Assembly (NCBI GenBank): GCA_913058165.1
Contig: CAJXQV010000078.1
Span: forward strand, 1 to 6,227
Reading direction: 5' to 3'
Origin: an uncultured Chromatiales bacterium
GTDB taxonomy: Bacteria > Pseudomonadota > Gammaproteobacteria > Steroidobacterales > GCA-2729495
DNA length: 6,227 nt
A model generated the notes under the pieces. It was not told the origin of the DNA. It worked only from the letters and a program-made list of their open reading frames with translations, and made no database searches. Positions 1-6,179 of the stretch are shown here, piece after piece. Numbering within the stretch: position 1 is the stretch's first letter; the number at the start of each line of letters is the position of its first letter. Position numbers and translations under genes: made by a program.

Positions 1-46
1 AGATTGCCTCTTGTCTCGTGGGCTCGGAGATGTGTATAAGAGACAG
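1..46 (+). other. Illumina Nextera i7-side adapter (artefact, not genomic)
   Basis: This is synthetic library sequence. Bases 1-4 (agat) match the end of the i7 flow-cell oligo. Bases 5-12 (tgcctctt) sit exactly where the 8-base i7 index belongs and match the oligo form of Nextera index N711 (read as AAGAGGCA). Bases 13-27 are the i7-side transposase adapter (GTCTCGTGGGCTCGG). Bases 28-46 are the 19-bp Tn5 mosaic end AGATGTGTATAAGAGACAG. Genomic sequence therefore starts at base 47. The order and spacing agree base for base with the known construct, so chance is not a reasonable explanation. It should be trimmed and not annotated as a mobile element. Confidence 0.98.
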
Positions 47-103
47 GCTATATACTGTAGCCAGCCAGACAAGCCATACCGGCATAGAGAACAGCACGAA
101 TGA
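47..103 (+). other. Possible 3' end of an upstream gene
   Basis: From the first genomic base, one frame stays open for 18 codons (ending ...HREQHE) and stops with TGA at 101-103. That stop overlaps the ubiE start codon as ATGA (100-103), a junction typical of translationally coupled operon genes. A second frame (from base 48) is also open across this short stretch, so openness alone means little. I do not recognise the residues. In particular they do not look like the end of the DUF971 protein often found before ubiE in Gammaproteobacteria. The segment may equally be a plain 5' leader of ubiE. No promoter motif is convincing here. Confidence 0.2.
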
Positions 104-852
104 AGAATGAACCCTCAACCACGCACTTCGGTTATCAAACCGTAAACACGGCCGAGAAACAAAGCCGCGTGCGGGAGGTATTCGATTCGGTGGCCAGCCA
201 GTACGACATCATGAACGATCTGATGTCTCTGGGCAGCCACCGGCTCTGGAAGCGCTTCATGCTGGGCAAAACCGGGCTGCGTCCGGGGCAGAGCGCGCTG
301 GATGTGGCCGGTGGCACCGGTGATATCAGCGCTGGACTGCTAAAGCTGGTCGGCCCCAATGGCTCGGTGTGCCTCACCGACATTAATTCGGCCATGCTTA
401 ACGTTGGTCGCGATCGCTTGCTCGACAAAGGCTTAATCCGCGGGCTTAGTGTGGCGCAGGCTAACGCCGAAAAACTGCCGTTTAAGAGTGGCAGCTTCGA
501 TTGCATCACCATCGCCTTCGGCTTGCGCAATGTTACCGATAAGCAAGCCGCACTCGAGAGCATGAAACGCTGCCTTAAACCTGGCGGCAAATTGCTGATC
601 CTCGAGTTTTCCAAGCCGGTGATTAAATTACTGGAGCCGGTATACAACCTTTACTCATTCAAAATTCTGCCCGCACTCGGCGAATTTATTGCCAATGATG
701 CAGCCAGTTATCAGTATCTCGCTGAATCCATCCGCATGCACCCTGATCAGGAAAGTCTCAAAGGCATGATGGACTCAGCCGGACTCGAAGACTGCCGTTA
801 TTACAACCTGAGCGGCGGTATTGTTGCACTCCATACCGGCTACAAGTACTAG
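100..852 (+). CDS. ubiE: Ubiquinone/menaquinone biosynthesis C-methyltransferase UbiE
   Basis: This SAM-dependent enzyme adds the ring C-methyl group to demethoxy-ubiquinol precursor (DDMQH2 to DMQH2) and converts demethylmenaquinol to menaquinol where that pathway exists. It acts on membrane-bound substrate from the cytoplasmic side. The 250 residues match the usual family length (E. coli 251). Visible family features, in order, are THFGYQTV near the N-terminus (8-15), a Rossmann glycine-rich SAM motif LDVAGGTGD (67-75), an acidic residue after strand 2 in LTDIN (92-96), ANAEKLPF (121-128), [15 protein letters not shown] (133-147), LEFSKP (168-173), [14 protein letters not shown] (204-217) and the C-terminal [17 protein letters not shown]. 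The ATG at 100 is well fixed: an in-frame TAG lies at 85-87 and there is no other start between them. The ribosome site is weak (GAGA about 10 bases upstream). It is the first gene of the ubiE-ubiJ-ubiB operon. The main alternative, a menaquinone-only MenG, is unlikely given the neighbours. Confidence 0.97.
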   Translation: MKNEPSTTHFGYQTVNTAEKQSRVREVFDSVASQYDIMNDLMSLGSHRLWKRFMLGKTGLRPGQSALDVAGGTGDISAGLLKLVGPNGSVCLTDINSAMLNVGRDRLLDKGLIRGLSVAQANAEKLPFKSGSFDCITIAFGLRNVTDKQAALESMKRCLKPGGKLLILEFSKPVIKLLEPVYNLYSFKILPALGEFIANDAASYQYLAESIRMHPDQESLKGMMDSAGLEDCRYYNLSGGIVALHTGYKY

Positions 853-865
853 GTGCTGCGGCACC
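852..865 (+). other. Small GC-rich hairpin between ubiE and ubiJ
   Basis: GGTGC (852-856) and GCACC (861-865) are perfect inverted copies around the 4-base loop tgcg. The stem starts on the last base of the ubiE stop codon and ends 7 bases before the ubiJ ATG. No T-run follows, so it is not an intrinsic terminator. It could lightly modulate ubiJ initiation, but a 5-bp stem can also arise by chance. Confidence 0.3.
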
Positions 866-872
866 GGATACG

Positions 873-1550
873 ATGATGAGTAGCAGCGCTGGAAGCAATC
901 ACGGAAGCCGCCCCGAACAAGAACCCTTAAATGCAGTTCTGGCTAAGGCAGAAACCCGCATTAACCGCCGCGTCAGTCAGTCAACTACCGCGCGTGCGAT
1001 GCTCAAAGACCTGCAAGGCAGGTCGTTTGCTATCAATATTAGCGGGCCGGATCTGCGCATTGTATGTCGCGCCACATCGCGTGACATACAGCTTTACAGC
1101 GATGTCGAACACGAAGCCGATGCAGAACTAGCTGGCTCACCGTTAAGTCTCCTGCGCCTACTCACCGATGAGCCGCGAACGCTGATCAACGCCGGGCATA
1201 TCTCTTTAAGTGGCAACACCGACGTCGCAGAGGCCTTTCAGGCGCTATTTGCGCTCGTAAAACCCGAACTCGAAGAAGAGCTTGCCGGGATGGTAGGTGA
1301 CTCCGCCGCTCGTCAGCTTACGCTCATTGCCAATGGGGTCACCGGCTGGTTGCGCGGTGCACGCCACAGCCTGGCTCGCAGCAGCAGCGAGTATCTGCGC
1401 GAAGAAAGTCGACAGCTGCCAACAGCAGCTGAAATAGAAGAATTCTACAAAGAAGTGGATGAACTCACCCTAGCGGTCGACAGGGCCGCTGCGCGTTTGC
1501 AAGAATACGTGCTTCAACAACAAGGTCAAGAAACCCAAGATGCGTCTTAA
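873..1550 (+). CDS. ubiJ: Ubiquinone biosynthesis accessory factor UbiJ (SCP2 domain)
   Basis: UbiJ is a non-enzymatic partner in the soluble Ubi complex. Its SCP2 (sterol-carrier-protein-like) domain is known to bind ubiquinone intermediates, and its C-terminal helix pairs with UbiK. The 225-residue product has an N-terminal half of SCP2 type (about 18-130), with the pattern FAINISGPDLRIV...DAELAGSPLSLLRLL...INAGHISLSGNTDVAEAFQALFALV. A charged helical C-terminus follows (about 186-217) and suits a coiled coil. Sequence in this family is poorly conserved, so position between ubiE and ubiB is a strong part of the call. Two consecutive ATGs (873, 876) follow a weak GGA at 866-868, and either could be used. 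The first 17 residues are Ser/Gly/Asn-rich and longer than in the E. coli protein (201 aa in total), so the true start is somewhat uncertain. It starts 20 bp after ubiE and overlaps ubiB by 11 bp. Confidence 0.9.
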   Translation: MMSSSAGSNHGSRPEQEPLNAVLAKAETRINRRVSQSTTARAMLKDLQGRSFAINISGPDLRIVCRATSRDIQLYSDVEHEADAELAGSPLSLLRLLTDEPRTLINAGHISLSGNTDVAEAFQALFALVKPELEEELAGMVGDSAARQLTLIANGVTGWLRGARHSLARSSSEYLREESRQLPTAAEIEEFYKEVDELTLAVDRAAARLQEYVLQQQGQETQDAS

Positions 1551-3159
1551 CGTTCTATTTCAACTCATCCGTATGCAACGGGTGATGGTGCGACACGGTC
1601 TCGATGACCTGATTGCAGAAACGCATCTGCTGCGGCCGTTACGCTACGTGTTTCTGCTCTCGCCCTGGACCTGGGGCAGTGGTCGCACCGAAGGCTCACG
1701 GGGTGAGAGGATCCGCGAAGCTCTGCAGGAACTTGGCCCTATCTACGTTAAGTTTGGGCAATCAGTTTCTACCCGTCAGGATATTCTGCCGGCAGATATT
1801 GGTGCGGAACTCGTCAAATTGCAGGATCAGGTACCGCCGTTTGCCCCTGAGCTTGCCAGCGAATATATCGAACGCAGCTATGGCCGCCCCGCCAACGACG
1901 TATTTGCCGAATTTGATCCACAGGCACTGGCAGCCGCTTCGATTGCTCAGGTGCATGCCGCCCGTCTGCATACCGGCGAAGAAGTCGTCGTCAAACTACT
2001 GCGCCCGAATGTCCGTGAACAAATCGAACGCGATATTGAAGTGATGTACGCCCTGGCCTCACTGGCCAAACGCTACTCCAAAGATGCGCGTCGTCTGCGC
2101 CCTATTGAAGTGGTCACAGAATTTAAGAAGACGCTACTTAACGAGCTGGACATGATGCGTGAGGCCGCCAACGCTGCCCTGTTACGCCGCAATTTTGAAG
2201 GCTCGGATCAGTTGTATGTGCCTGAAGTCTACTTCGACTATTGCCGCAGCGATGTCATGGTGATGGAACGCATTCATGGCATTCCAATAAGCGATATGAA
2301 AACACTCCGGTCCATTAATGCCAATATTCCGATGCTGGCTGCAAATGGCGTGGAAATATTCTTTACTCAGGTGTTTCGCCATAATTTCTTTCATGCCGAC
2401 ATGCACCCAGGCAATATCTTTGTTGATGTGAGCGACCCTGACAAGCCGATTTACTGCGCGGTGGACTTCGGCATTATGGGTACCCTAGATGAGCGCGACC
2501 GACGCTATCTTGCGGGCAATTTTCTAGCGTTTTTTGACCGTGACTATTATCGTGTTGCAAAACTGCACATCGACTCCGGCTGGGTGCCGGCGGACACCCG
2601 TGTGGACGAACTCGAGTCAGCGGTCCGCACTGTTTGCGAACCCATATTTAACAAACCACTTAAGGATATTTCGTTTGGCCAGGTGTTATTGCGCCTGTTT
2701 CAGGTCGCCCGCCAATTTGACATGGAAATTCAGCCGCAACTGGTGCTGCTGCAGAAAACCCTGCTGAATATTGAAGGACTCGGACGGCAATTGTATCCGG
2801 AGCTGGACCTGTGGAAAACCGGCCAACCGGTACTTCGCGAATGGATGGAAGAGCAAAGCGGCCCTAAGGCGTTAGCGAAGCAATTAAGGCGCGACTGGCC
2901 CGAAATTAAATACGTTCTCGAAAAACTTCCTGCGGTTGCTCACAAACTCGTCGATGCCGTGACTGATGAAGATCAAAACGTGGTTCGCAAAGCTCGACAA
3001 CACGCGAAACGTCAGGCTCAACAGCGCTATTTGGTGTTTACCGGCTCCGCTGTACTTATTGCATCCAGCTTGCTCATTAGCCTAAGCAGTGTCCCGCTGC
3101 TGGGCGGTATCGGAGCAATTATCGGTATCGCACTCATGTGGCAAGGTCGCCCGCAGTAA
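1540..3159 (+). CDS. ubiB: UbiB, atypical protein-kinase-like ATPase for ubiquinone synthesis
   Basis: UbiB belongs to the ADCK/COQ8/UbiB family. Members bind and hydrolyse ATP and are thought to help extract or deliver lipid intermediates to the Ubi enzymes rather than phosphorylate proteins. The 539 residues are close to E. coli UbiB (546). All hallmark motifs are present: the KxGQ motif KFGQ at 71-74, followed by STRQDILP; the alanine-rich nucleotide loop AAASIAQVH (131-139) that replaces the kinase glycine loop; the ATP-binding lysine in VVVKLLRP (K152); the ELD motif (202-204); the catalytic loop HADMHPGN (285-292, D287); and the metal-binding DFG (309-311). Two hydrophobic segments (about 498-517 and 519-535) form the C-terminal membrane anchor. 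The ATG lies inside the ubiJ end (11-bp overlap), and an AAGG at 1522-1525 is a distant ribosome site, which suggests translational coupling. No tat or his genes follow, unlike several well-known gammaproteobacteria. Confidence 0.97.
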   Translation: MRLNVLFQLIRMQRVMVRHGLDDLIAETHLLRPLRYVFLLSPWTWGSGRTEGSRGERIREALQELGPIYVKFGQSVSTRQDILPADIGAELVKLQDQVPPFAPELASEYIERSYGRPANDVFAEFDPQALAAASIAQVHAARLHTGEEVVVKLLRPNVREQIERDIEVMYALASLAKRYSKDARRLRPIEVVTEFKKTLLNELDMMREAANAALLRRNFEGSDQLYVPEVYFDYCRSDVMVMERIHGIPISDMKTLRSINANIPMLAANGVEIFFTQVFRHNFFHADMHPGNIFVDVSDPDKPIYCAVDFGIMGTLDERDRRYLAGNFLAFFDRDYYRVAKLHIDSGWVPADTRVDELESAVRTVCEPIFNKPLKDISFGQVLLRLFQVARQFDMEIQPQLVLLQKTLLNIEGLGRQLYPELDLWKTGQPVLREWMEEQSGPKALAKQLRRDWPEIKYVLEKLPAVAHKLVDAVTDEDQNVVRKARQHAKRQAQQRYLVFTGSAVLIASSLLISLSSVPLLGGIGAIIGIALMWQGRPQ

Positions 3160-3279
3160 CTTGCTACCCTGACAACCAACAGGAAAACCATATCAGACCA
3201 ATCGTAACGCACCCAATCCATTTCGCTTAGGGTCTTTTCTAGTCTTACGGTATTTGCAGCATATATTTATGGAAACTTC
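3160..3279. other. Intergenic spacer between ubiB and the MFS gene
   Basis: This 120-bp stretch has no credible gene on either strand. An imperfect small stem can be drawn, ACCC-AA near 3211-3216 against TT-A-GGGT near 3227-3233, followed by ctttt, but it is too weak to call a terminator. The end is AT-rich (3261-3270) and contains TATATT at 3262-3267, which resembles a -10 box. However, no matching -35 sits at the right distance, and the predicted RNA start would lie inside the ribosome-binding region. A clear GGA at 3271-3273 serves the MFS gene. Whether the MFS gene has its own promoter or is read through from ubiB cannot be decided here. Confidence 0.5.
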
Positions 3280-4518
3280 ATGACCAATAGCGCAATGGGT
3301 GCCATAGCCGACCCTGATAAATTCTTCACCCCAGATAAAGCCCTGCTGCTCGTCTGCCTGGTCACCTATGGGATGGGGCAATCGGTACTGTTTGTCGTGT
3401 TCCCTCCTTTAGTAGAGACCATGGGCCTGACCAAGACCCAGTTTGGCCTGATCTTCTCTATTTCAAATATCGTACTTGCCATAGCGGCAGTCTATTGGGG
3501 ACGACTCAGCGACAAGGTGGGTCGCAAACCCCTATTGCTGGTCGGCCTTTTTGGGTATGCATTCGGTACCAGCCTGCTCGCGCTAACGCTCGAATGGGGC
3601 GTACGCGGCACGCCAGCCCCACTGCTGCTGTTCGGGGGCATCGTTCTCGCACGGCTAGTCTACGCATCTCTAGCATCAGCCATAAACCCTTCTGCAAGCG
3701 CCTATCTGGCTGATACCACAACACGCGAACAACGCGCGCAAGGCATGGCATTACTGGGTATGAGCTCAGGTATTGGTACGATGCTCGGGCCCGCTATGGG
3801 CGGTGCGCTGGCTTTTATTAGCGTGATCTTTCCGCTCTATGTGGTCATCGGACTGTCGCTAATGGCAATGGTTTTGCTAGCGGTAAAACTCAAAGAACCT
3901 GAAAAACACGAATCGCCCACAACCGAAACCACGAAGATTTCGTGGCTCGACCCACGAGTCCGTCCATTCTTGCTGCTTTTTTTCTTTTTCTGGATGGGCT
4001 TCATGATGAATCAGATCATCGTGGCCTTTTACCTCGAGCAACATATTGGTATTAAAGGCGATGCTAACGTCGCCAGAGCGGCCGCCAGCGCACTGGTAGC
4101 CATGGCTATTTGGGCCACCGGGATGCAGTTTTTTATTATCAAACGCAAGTCTTTGGGCCCTCAGCAGATGCTGCGCATTGGGTTCCCCGTCTTTGCCATA
4201 GGTGCGATGACCCTCTACTTCGCAACCAGCATGATCGGGATTTGGGTGGCGTTTAGCCTATTTGGTATTTCAATGGCGATGGCAAACGCTGGCATCGCCG
4301 GCGGTGCCAGTATTAGCGTCGAGCCACACGAACAGGGCGCTATTGGTGGGCTGCTCTCAGCAGCGCCTATTTTTGGCATGGTGATCGGGCCATTAATCGG
4401 CCCGGCATTGTTTGATTTCTATGGCCCGCAAGCCCCGGCATTGGTCGCCGCCATCACCTTTACCTTGCTATCGATTTATGCATTTACCGTAAAGGTATCT
4501 GTTCAAAAGACCGACTAA
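3280..4518 (+). CDS. MFS transporter, DHA1 (drug:H+ antiporter) type
   Basis: This is an inner-membrane secondary transporter that probably exports a small molecule in exchange for protons; the substrate cannot be told from sequence. The 412 residues fit a 12-helix MFS protein, with helices roughly at 21-44, 53-74, 84-104, 113-135, 155-178, 182-203, 227-250, 266-288, 297-316, 318-342, 354-378 and 384-404, and a hydrophilic central loop near 204-226. MFS motif A is clear between helices 2 and 3 (GRLSDKVGRKP, 74-84). Helix 4 has the conserved arginine (R124). Helix 5 carries the antiporter motif C, G-x3-G-x-G-x3-GPxxGG (160-175), typical of exporters, with a related GPLIGP in helix 11. The ATG at 3280 follows GGA with 6 bases spacing. 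It faces trpA, with a single base between the two stops. Naming it a resistance gene (tetA, bcr) would go beyond the evidence. Confidence 0.9.
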   Translation: MTNSAMGAIADPDKFFTPDKALLLVCLVTYGMGQSVLFVVFPPLVETMGLTKTQFGLIFSISNIVLAIAAVYWGRLSDKVGRKPLLLVGLFGYAFGTSLLALTLEWGVRGTPAPLLLFGGIVLARLVYASLASAINPSASAYLADTTTREQRAQGMALLGMSSGIGTMLGPAMGGALAFISVIFPLYVVIGLSLMAMVLLAVKLKEPEKHESPTTETTKISWLDPRVRPFLLLFFFFWMGFMMNQIIVAFYLEQHIGIKGDANVARAAASALVAMAIWATGMQFFIIKRKSLGPQQMLRIGFPVFAIGAMTLYFATSMIGIWVAFSLFGISMAMANAGIAGGASISVEPHEQGAIGGLLSAAPIFGMVIGPLIGPALFDFYGPQAPALVAAITFTLLSIYAFTVKVSVQKTD

Positions 4519-4519
4519 C

Positions 4520-5284
4520 TCAGCCCTGTAGACCATGCAGAAATGCGGCGGCATCTTCGCCCGATTCAATTTTCTCGAGCAATGCCGAGCCTACAATCAC
4601 GCCGTCGGCATGCTTGCCTAGCATGGCTACCTGCGAGGGCTCGCGAACACCAAAACCCGCGCACACCGGTATTGATGCGTGACGTTTAACCACATCAAGA
4701 TAGTCAACTACCTCAGGCGGCATAGACTGACCGCCACCGGTCACACCGGTCACAGTTACTGCATAGACAAAGCCCTGGCTTACCTTACAGAGCATTTCGA
4801 GCCGGTCTTCCGGGGTCGCAGGGGTCACCAACTGCACCAAACCCAAGCCCTTTGTATCTAGGGCTGCACGGAGCTCCTCGCTTTCCTCCCAGGGCAGGTC
4901 CGGCACAATAAACCCGCAGACACCCGCTTTTGCAGCATCAGCAGCCAATGCTTCGTAACCGTATGCAAGTAGGGGGTTGAGGTAGCTCATCAGCACGATA
5001 GGGGTATCGATATCACTCGCGGCAAGCTGCTCGATAATCCAATTCAGTGTTACGCCCTGCTCAATCGCTGAATGACTTGAGCGCTGAATGGTGATGCCAT
5101 CGGCCATCGGATCAGAAAACGGCACACCCACTTCAACCACGTCGCCGTCTTTACAGATTTCGCTGAGCACCTTAATGAACTCATCTTTAACCGGATAACC
5201 CGCTGTTATAAATGGTACGAGACCCACACGACCTGCGGCAGTAGCCGTATTGATTGCCGCGGATATTTTCTGATGTAGCTGCAT
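4520..5284 (-). CDS. trpA: Tryptophan synthase alpha subunit
   Basis: TrpA cleaves indole-3-glycerol phosphate to indole and glyceraldehyde-3-phosphate; indole passes through a tunnel to TrpB, the last step of tryptophan synthesis in the cytoplasm. The 254-residue (beta/alpha)8 barrel is close to the usual ~268. The catalytic acids are in place: E51 in VEVGVPFSDP and D62 in MADGITIQ (E49 and D60 in E. coli). PFITAGYP (24-31), LMSYLNPLLAYG (98-109), GFIVPDLPWEES (124-135), Y174, loop 6 GVTGGG (180-185), VCAGFGVRE (207-215) and the phosphate-binding GVIVGSALL (228-236) are all recognisable. Loop 6 reads VTVTGVTG where E. coli has SRAGVTG. The gene starts 40 bp after the trpB stop, with AGG (complement of 5295-5297) about 10 bases before the ATG. 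It is almost certainly co-transcribed with trpB. Its stop is one base from the stop of the facing MFS gene. Confidence 0.97.
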   Translation of the reverse strand: MQLHQKISAAINTATAAGRVGLVPFITAGYPVKDEFIKVLSEICKDGDVVEVGVPFSDPMADGITIQRSSHSAIEQGVTLNWIIEQLAASDIDTPIVLMSYLNPLLAYGYEALAADAAKAGVCGFIVPDLPWEESEELRAALDTKGLGLVQLVTPATPEDRLEMLCKVSQGFVYAVTVTGVTGGGQSMPPEVVDYLDVVKRHASIPVCAGFGVREPSQVAMLGKHADGVIVGSALLEKIESGEDAAAFLHGLQG

Positions 5285-5324
5285 AAATTTACTGCCTGAT
5301 TAATCTGGTGTGGCTAGCGGTGAC

Positions 5325-6179
5325 TCACTCAGCCGCATCACGAAATGACATGTGCTTGCTCAGAGTTGGCATGTCTTTATCACCACGGCCCGACAAGCCG
5401 ATGAGAATACGTTTGCCTTGATTCTCCTTCGCCCATTCACGGGCACCTGCAAGCGCATGCGATGACTCAATTGCTGGCAGAATGCCTTCAAATGCACAGC
5501 ACTCCCGGAGTGCATCCAATGCCACATCGTCGGTTATTGATTGGTAGGTCACCCGACCGATCGTTTTTAATAGCGCATGTTCGGGGCCAACACCGGGGTA
5601 ATCCAGACCGGCCGAGACCGAATGGGTTTCCTGAATTTGTCCATCGGCATCATAGAGCAGCATCGAATAGGTCCCATGCAGCACACCCGGCTTACCGGCG
5701 GCCAATGTTGCCGAGTTGTCGCCAAGATCTGGGCCACGGCCACCTGCCTCGATGCCCAACATTTCAACGCCACTATCGGCAAGCATGGGGTGAAACAAAC
5801 CAATCGCATTGGAGCCACCACCGACGCAGGCCACGGCAATATCAGGCAAGCCACCCACTGCTTCAATAATCTGCGCGCGCGCTTCTGTGCCAATTACGGA
5901 CTGCAACACCTGCACCAACCACGGGTAAGGGTGAGGGCCCACCGCTGAGCCCAACAGGTAAAACGTTTCCGCTGGATCAGCTACCCAGTTACGGAAAGCC
6001 TCATCAATGGCAGCGCGTAAGGTTGCATCGCCACTGGTCACCGGCACGACCTTGGCCCCCAGCTGATACATACGGTCAACGTTCGGCGCCTGGCGCTCAA
6101 TATCAACGGCCCCCATATACACGGTGCAAGGGATGCCCACCCGCGCGCAGGCCGCAGCAGTTGCCACACCGTGCTGACC
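5325..6179 (-). CDS. trpB: Tryptophan synthase beta subunit, 5'-truncated by the end of the insert
   Basis: TrpB is the PLP enzyme that joins indole (from TrpA) to serine to make tryptophan. The 284 residues present begin at GQHGVATAAA, equal to about residue 113 of the ~397-residue E. coli protein, and run to the natural C-terminus. Visible features, numbered from this first Gly, are VYMGAVDIERQAPNVDRM (20-37), GSAVGPHPYPWLVQ (77-90), the PLP-phosphate loop GGGSNAIG (120-127), SAGLDYPGVGPEH (189-201, D193), EGILPAIESSHAL (231-243, the glutamate near the PLP ring) and LSGRGDKD (262-269, the serine near the PLP nitrogen). It is the TrpB1 type that pairs with TrpA. The N-terminal ~110 residues, with the Schiff-base lysine of HKTNQ and the catalytic glutamate of AETGAG, lie outside the insert. 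An in-frame ATG at the complement of 6192-6194, giving MYKRQ before GQHG, is adapter sequence and must not be used. This looks like a functional gene cut by contig end, not a pseudogene. Confidence 0.97.
   Translation of the reverse strand, partial: GQHGVATAAACARVGIPCTVYMGAVDIERQAPNVDRMYQLGAKVVPVTSGDATLRAAIDEAFRNWVADPAETFYLLGSAVGPHPYPWLVQVLQSVIGTEARAQIIEAVGGLPDIAVACVGGGSNAIGLFHPMLADSGVEMLGIEAGGRGPDLGDNSATLAAGKPGVLHGTYSMLLYDADGQIQETHSVSAGLDYPGVGPEHALLKTIGRVTYQSITDDVALDALRECCAFEGILPAIESSHALAGAREWAKENQGKRILIGLSGRGDKDMPTLSKHMSFRDAAE

Noticed and set aside
135..647. Long open frame on the minus strand opposite ubiE (170 codons).
   Set aside because: It lies wholly inside a confidently assigned gene, has no recognisable domain and reads as a low-complexity shadow of ubiE codons.
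3196..3240. Possible intrinsic terminator after ubiB (imperfect ACCCAA/TTAGGGT stem with ctttt, or AGACC/GGTCT with a long loop).
   Set aside because: The stems are only 4-6 pairs with a bulge or a 31-base loop, and the T-run is short.
3255..3270. TATATT at 3262-3267 as a -10 promoter box for the MFS gene.
   Set aside because: There is no acceptable -35 at 16-19 bp, and the transcript would begin almost at the start codon, removing the GGA ribosome site.
3506..3751. Open frames on both strands inside the MFS gene.
   Set aside because: They fall within conserved MFS coding sequence and are arginine-rich translations typical of shadow frames.
3977..3989. T-rich tract (seven T, C, five T) resembling a terminator tail or slippage site.
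   Set aside because: No stem precedes it and the reading frame encodes the Phe-rich start of MFS helix 7. The frame stays intact on both sides.
5462..5948. Several open frames of 100-135 codons on both strands overlapping trpB.
   Set aside because: The trpB frame carries all family motifs over this range; the others are His/Arg/Pro-rich shadows.
47..6179. A possible undescribed system (defence, CRISPR, biosynthetic cluster, phage or integrative element).
   Set aside because: Every gene belongs to a well-known housekeeping or transporter family. No direct repeats, attachment sites, toxin-antitoxin pairs or unexplained long gaps were seen.
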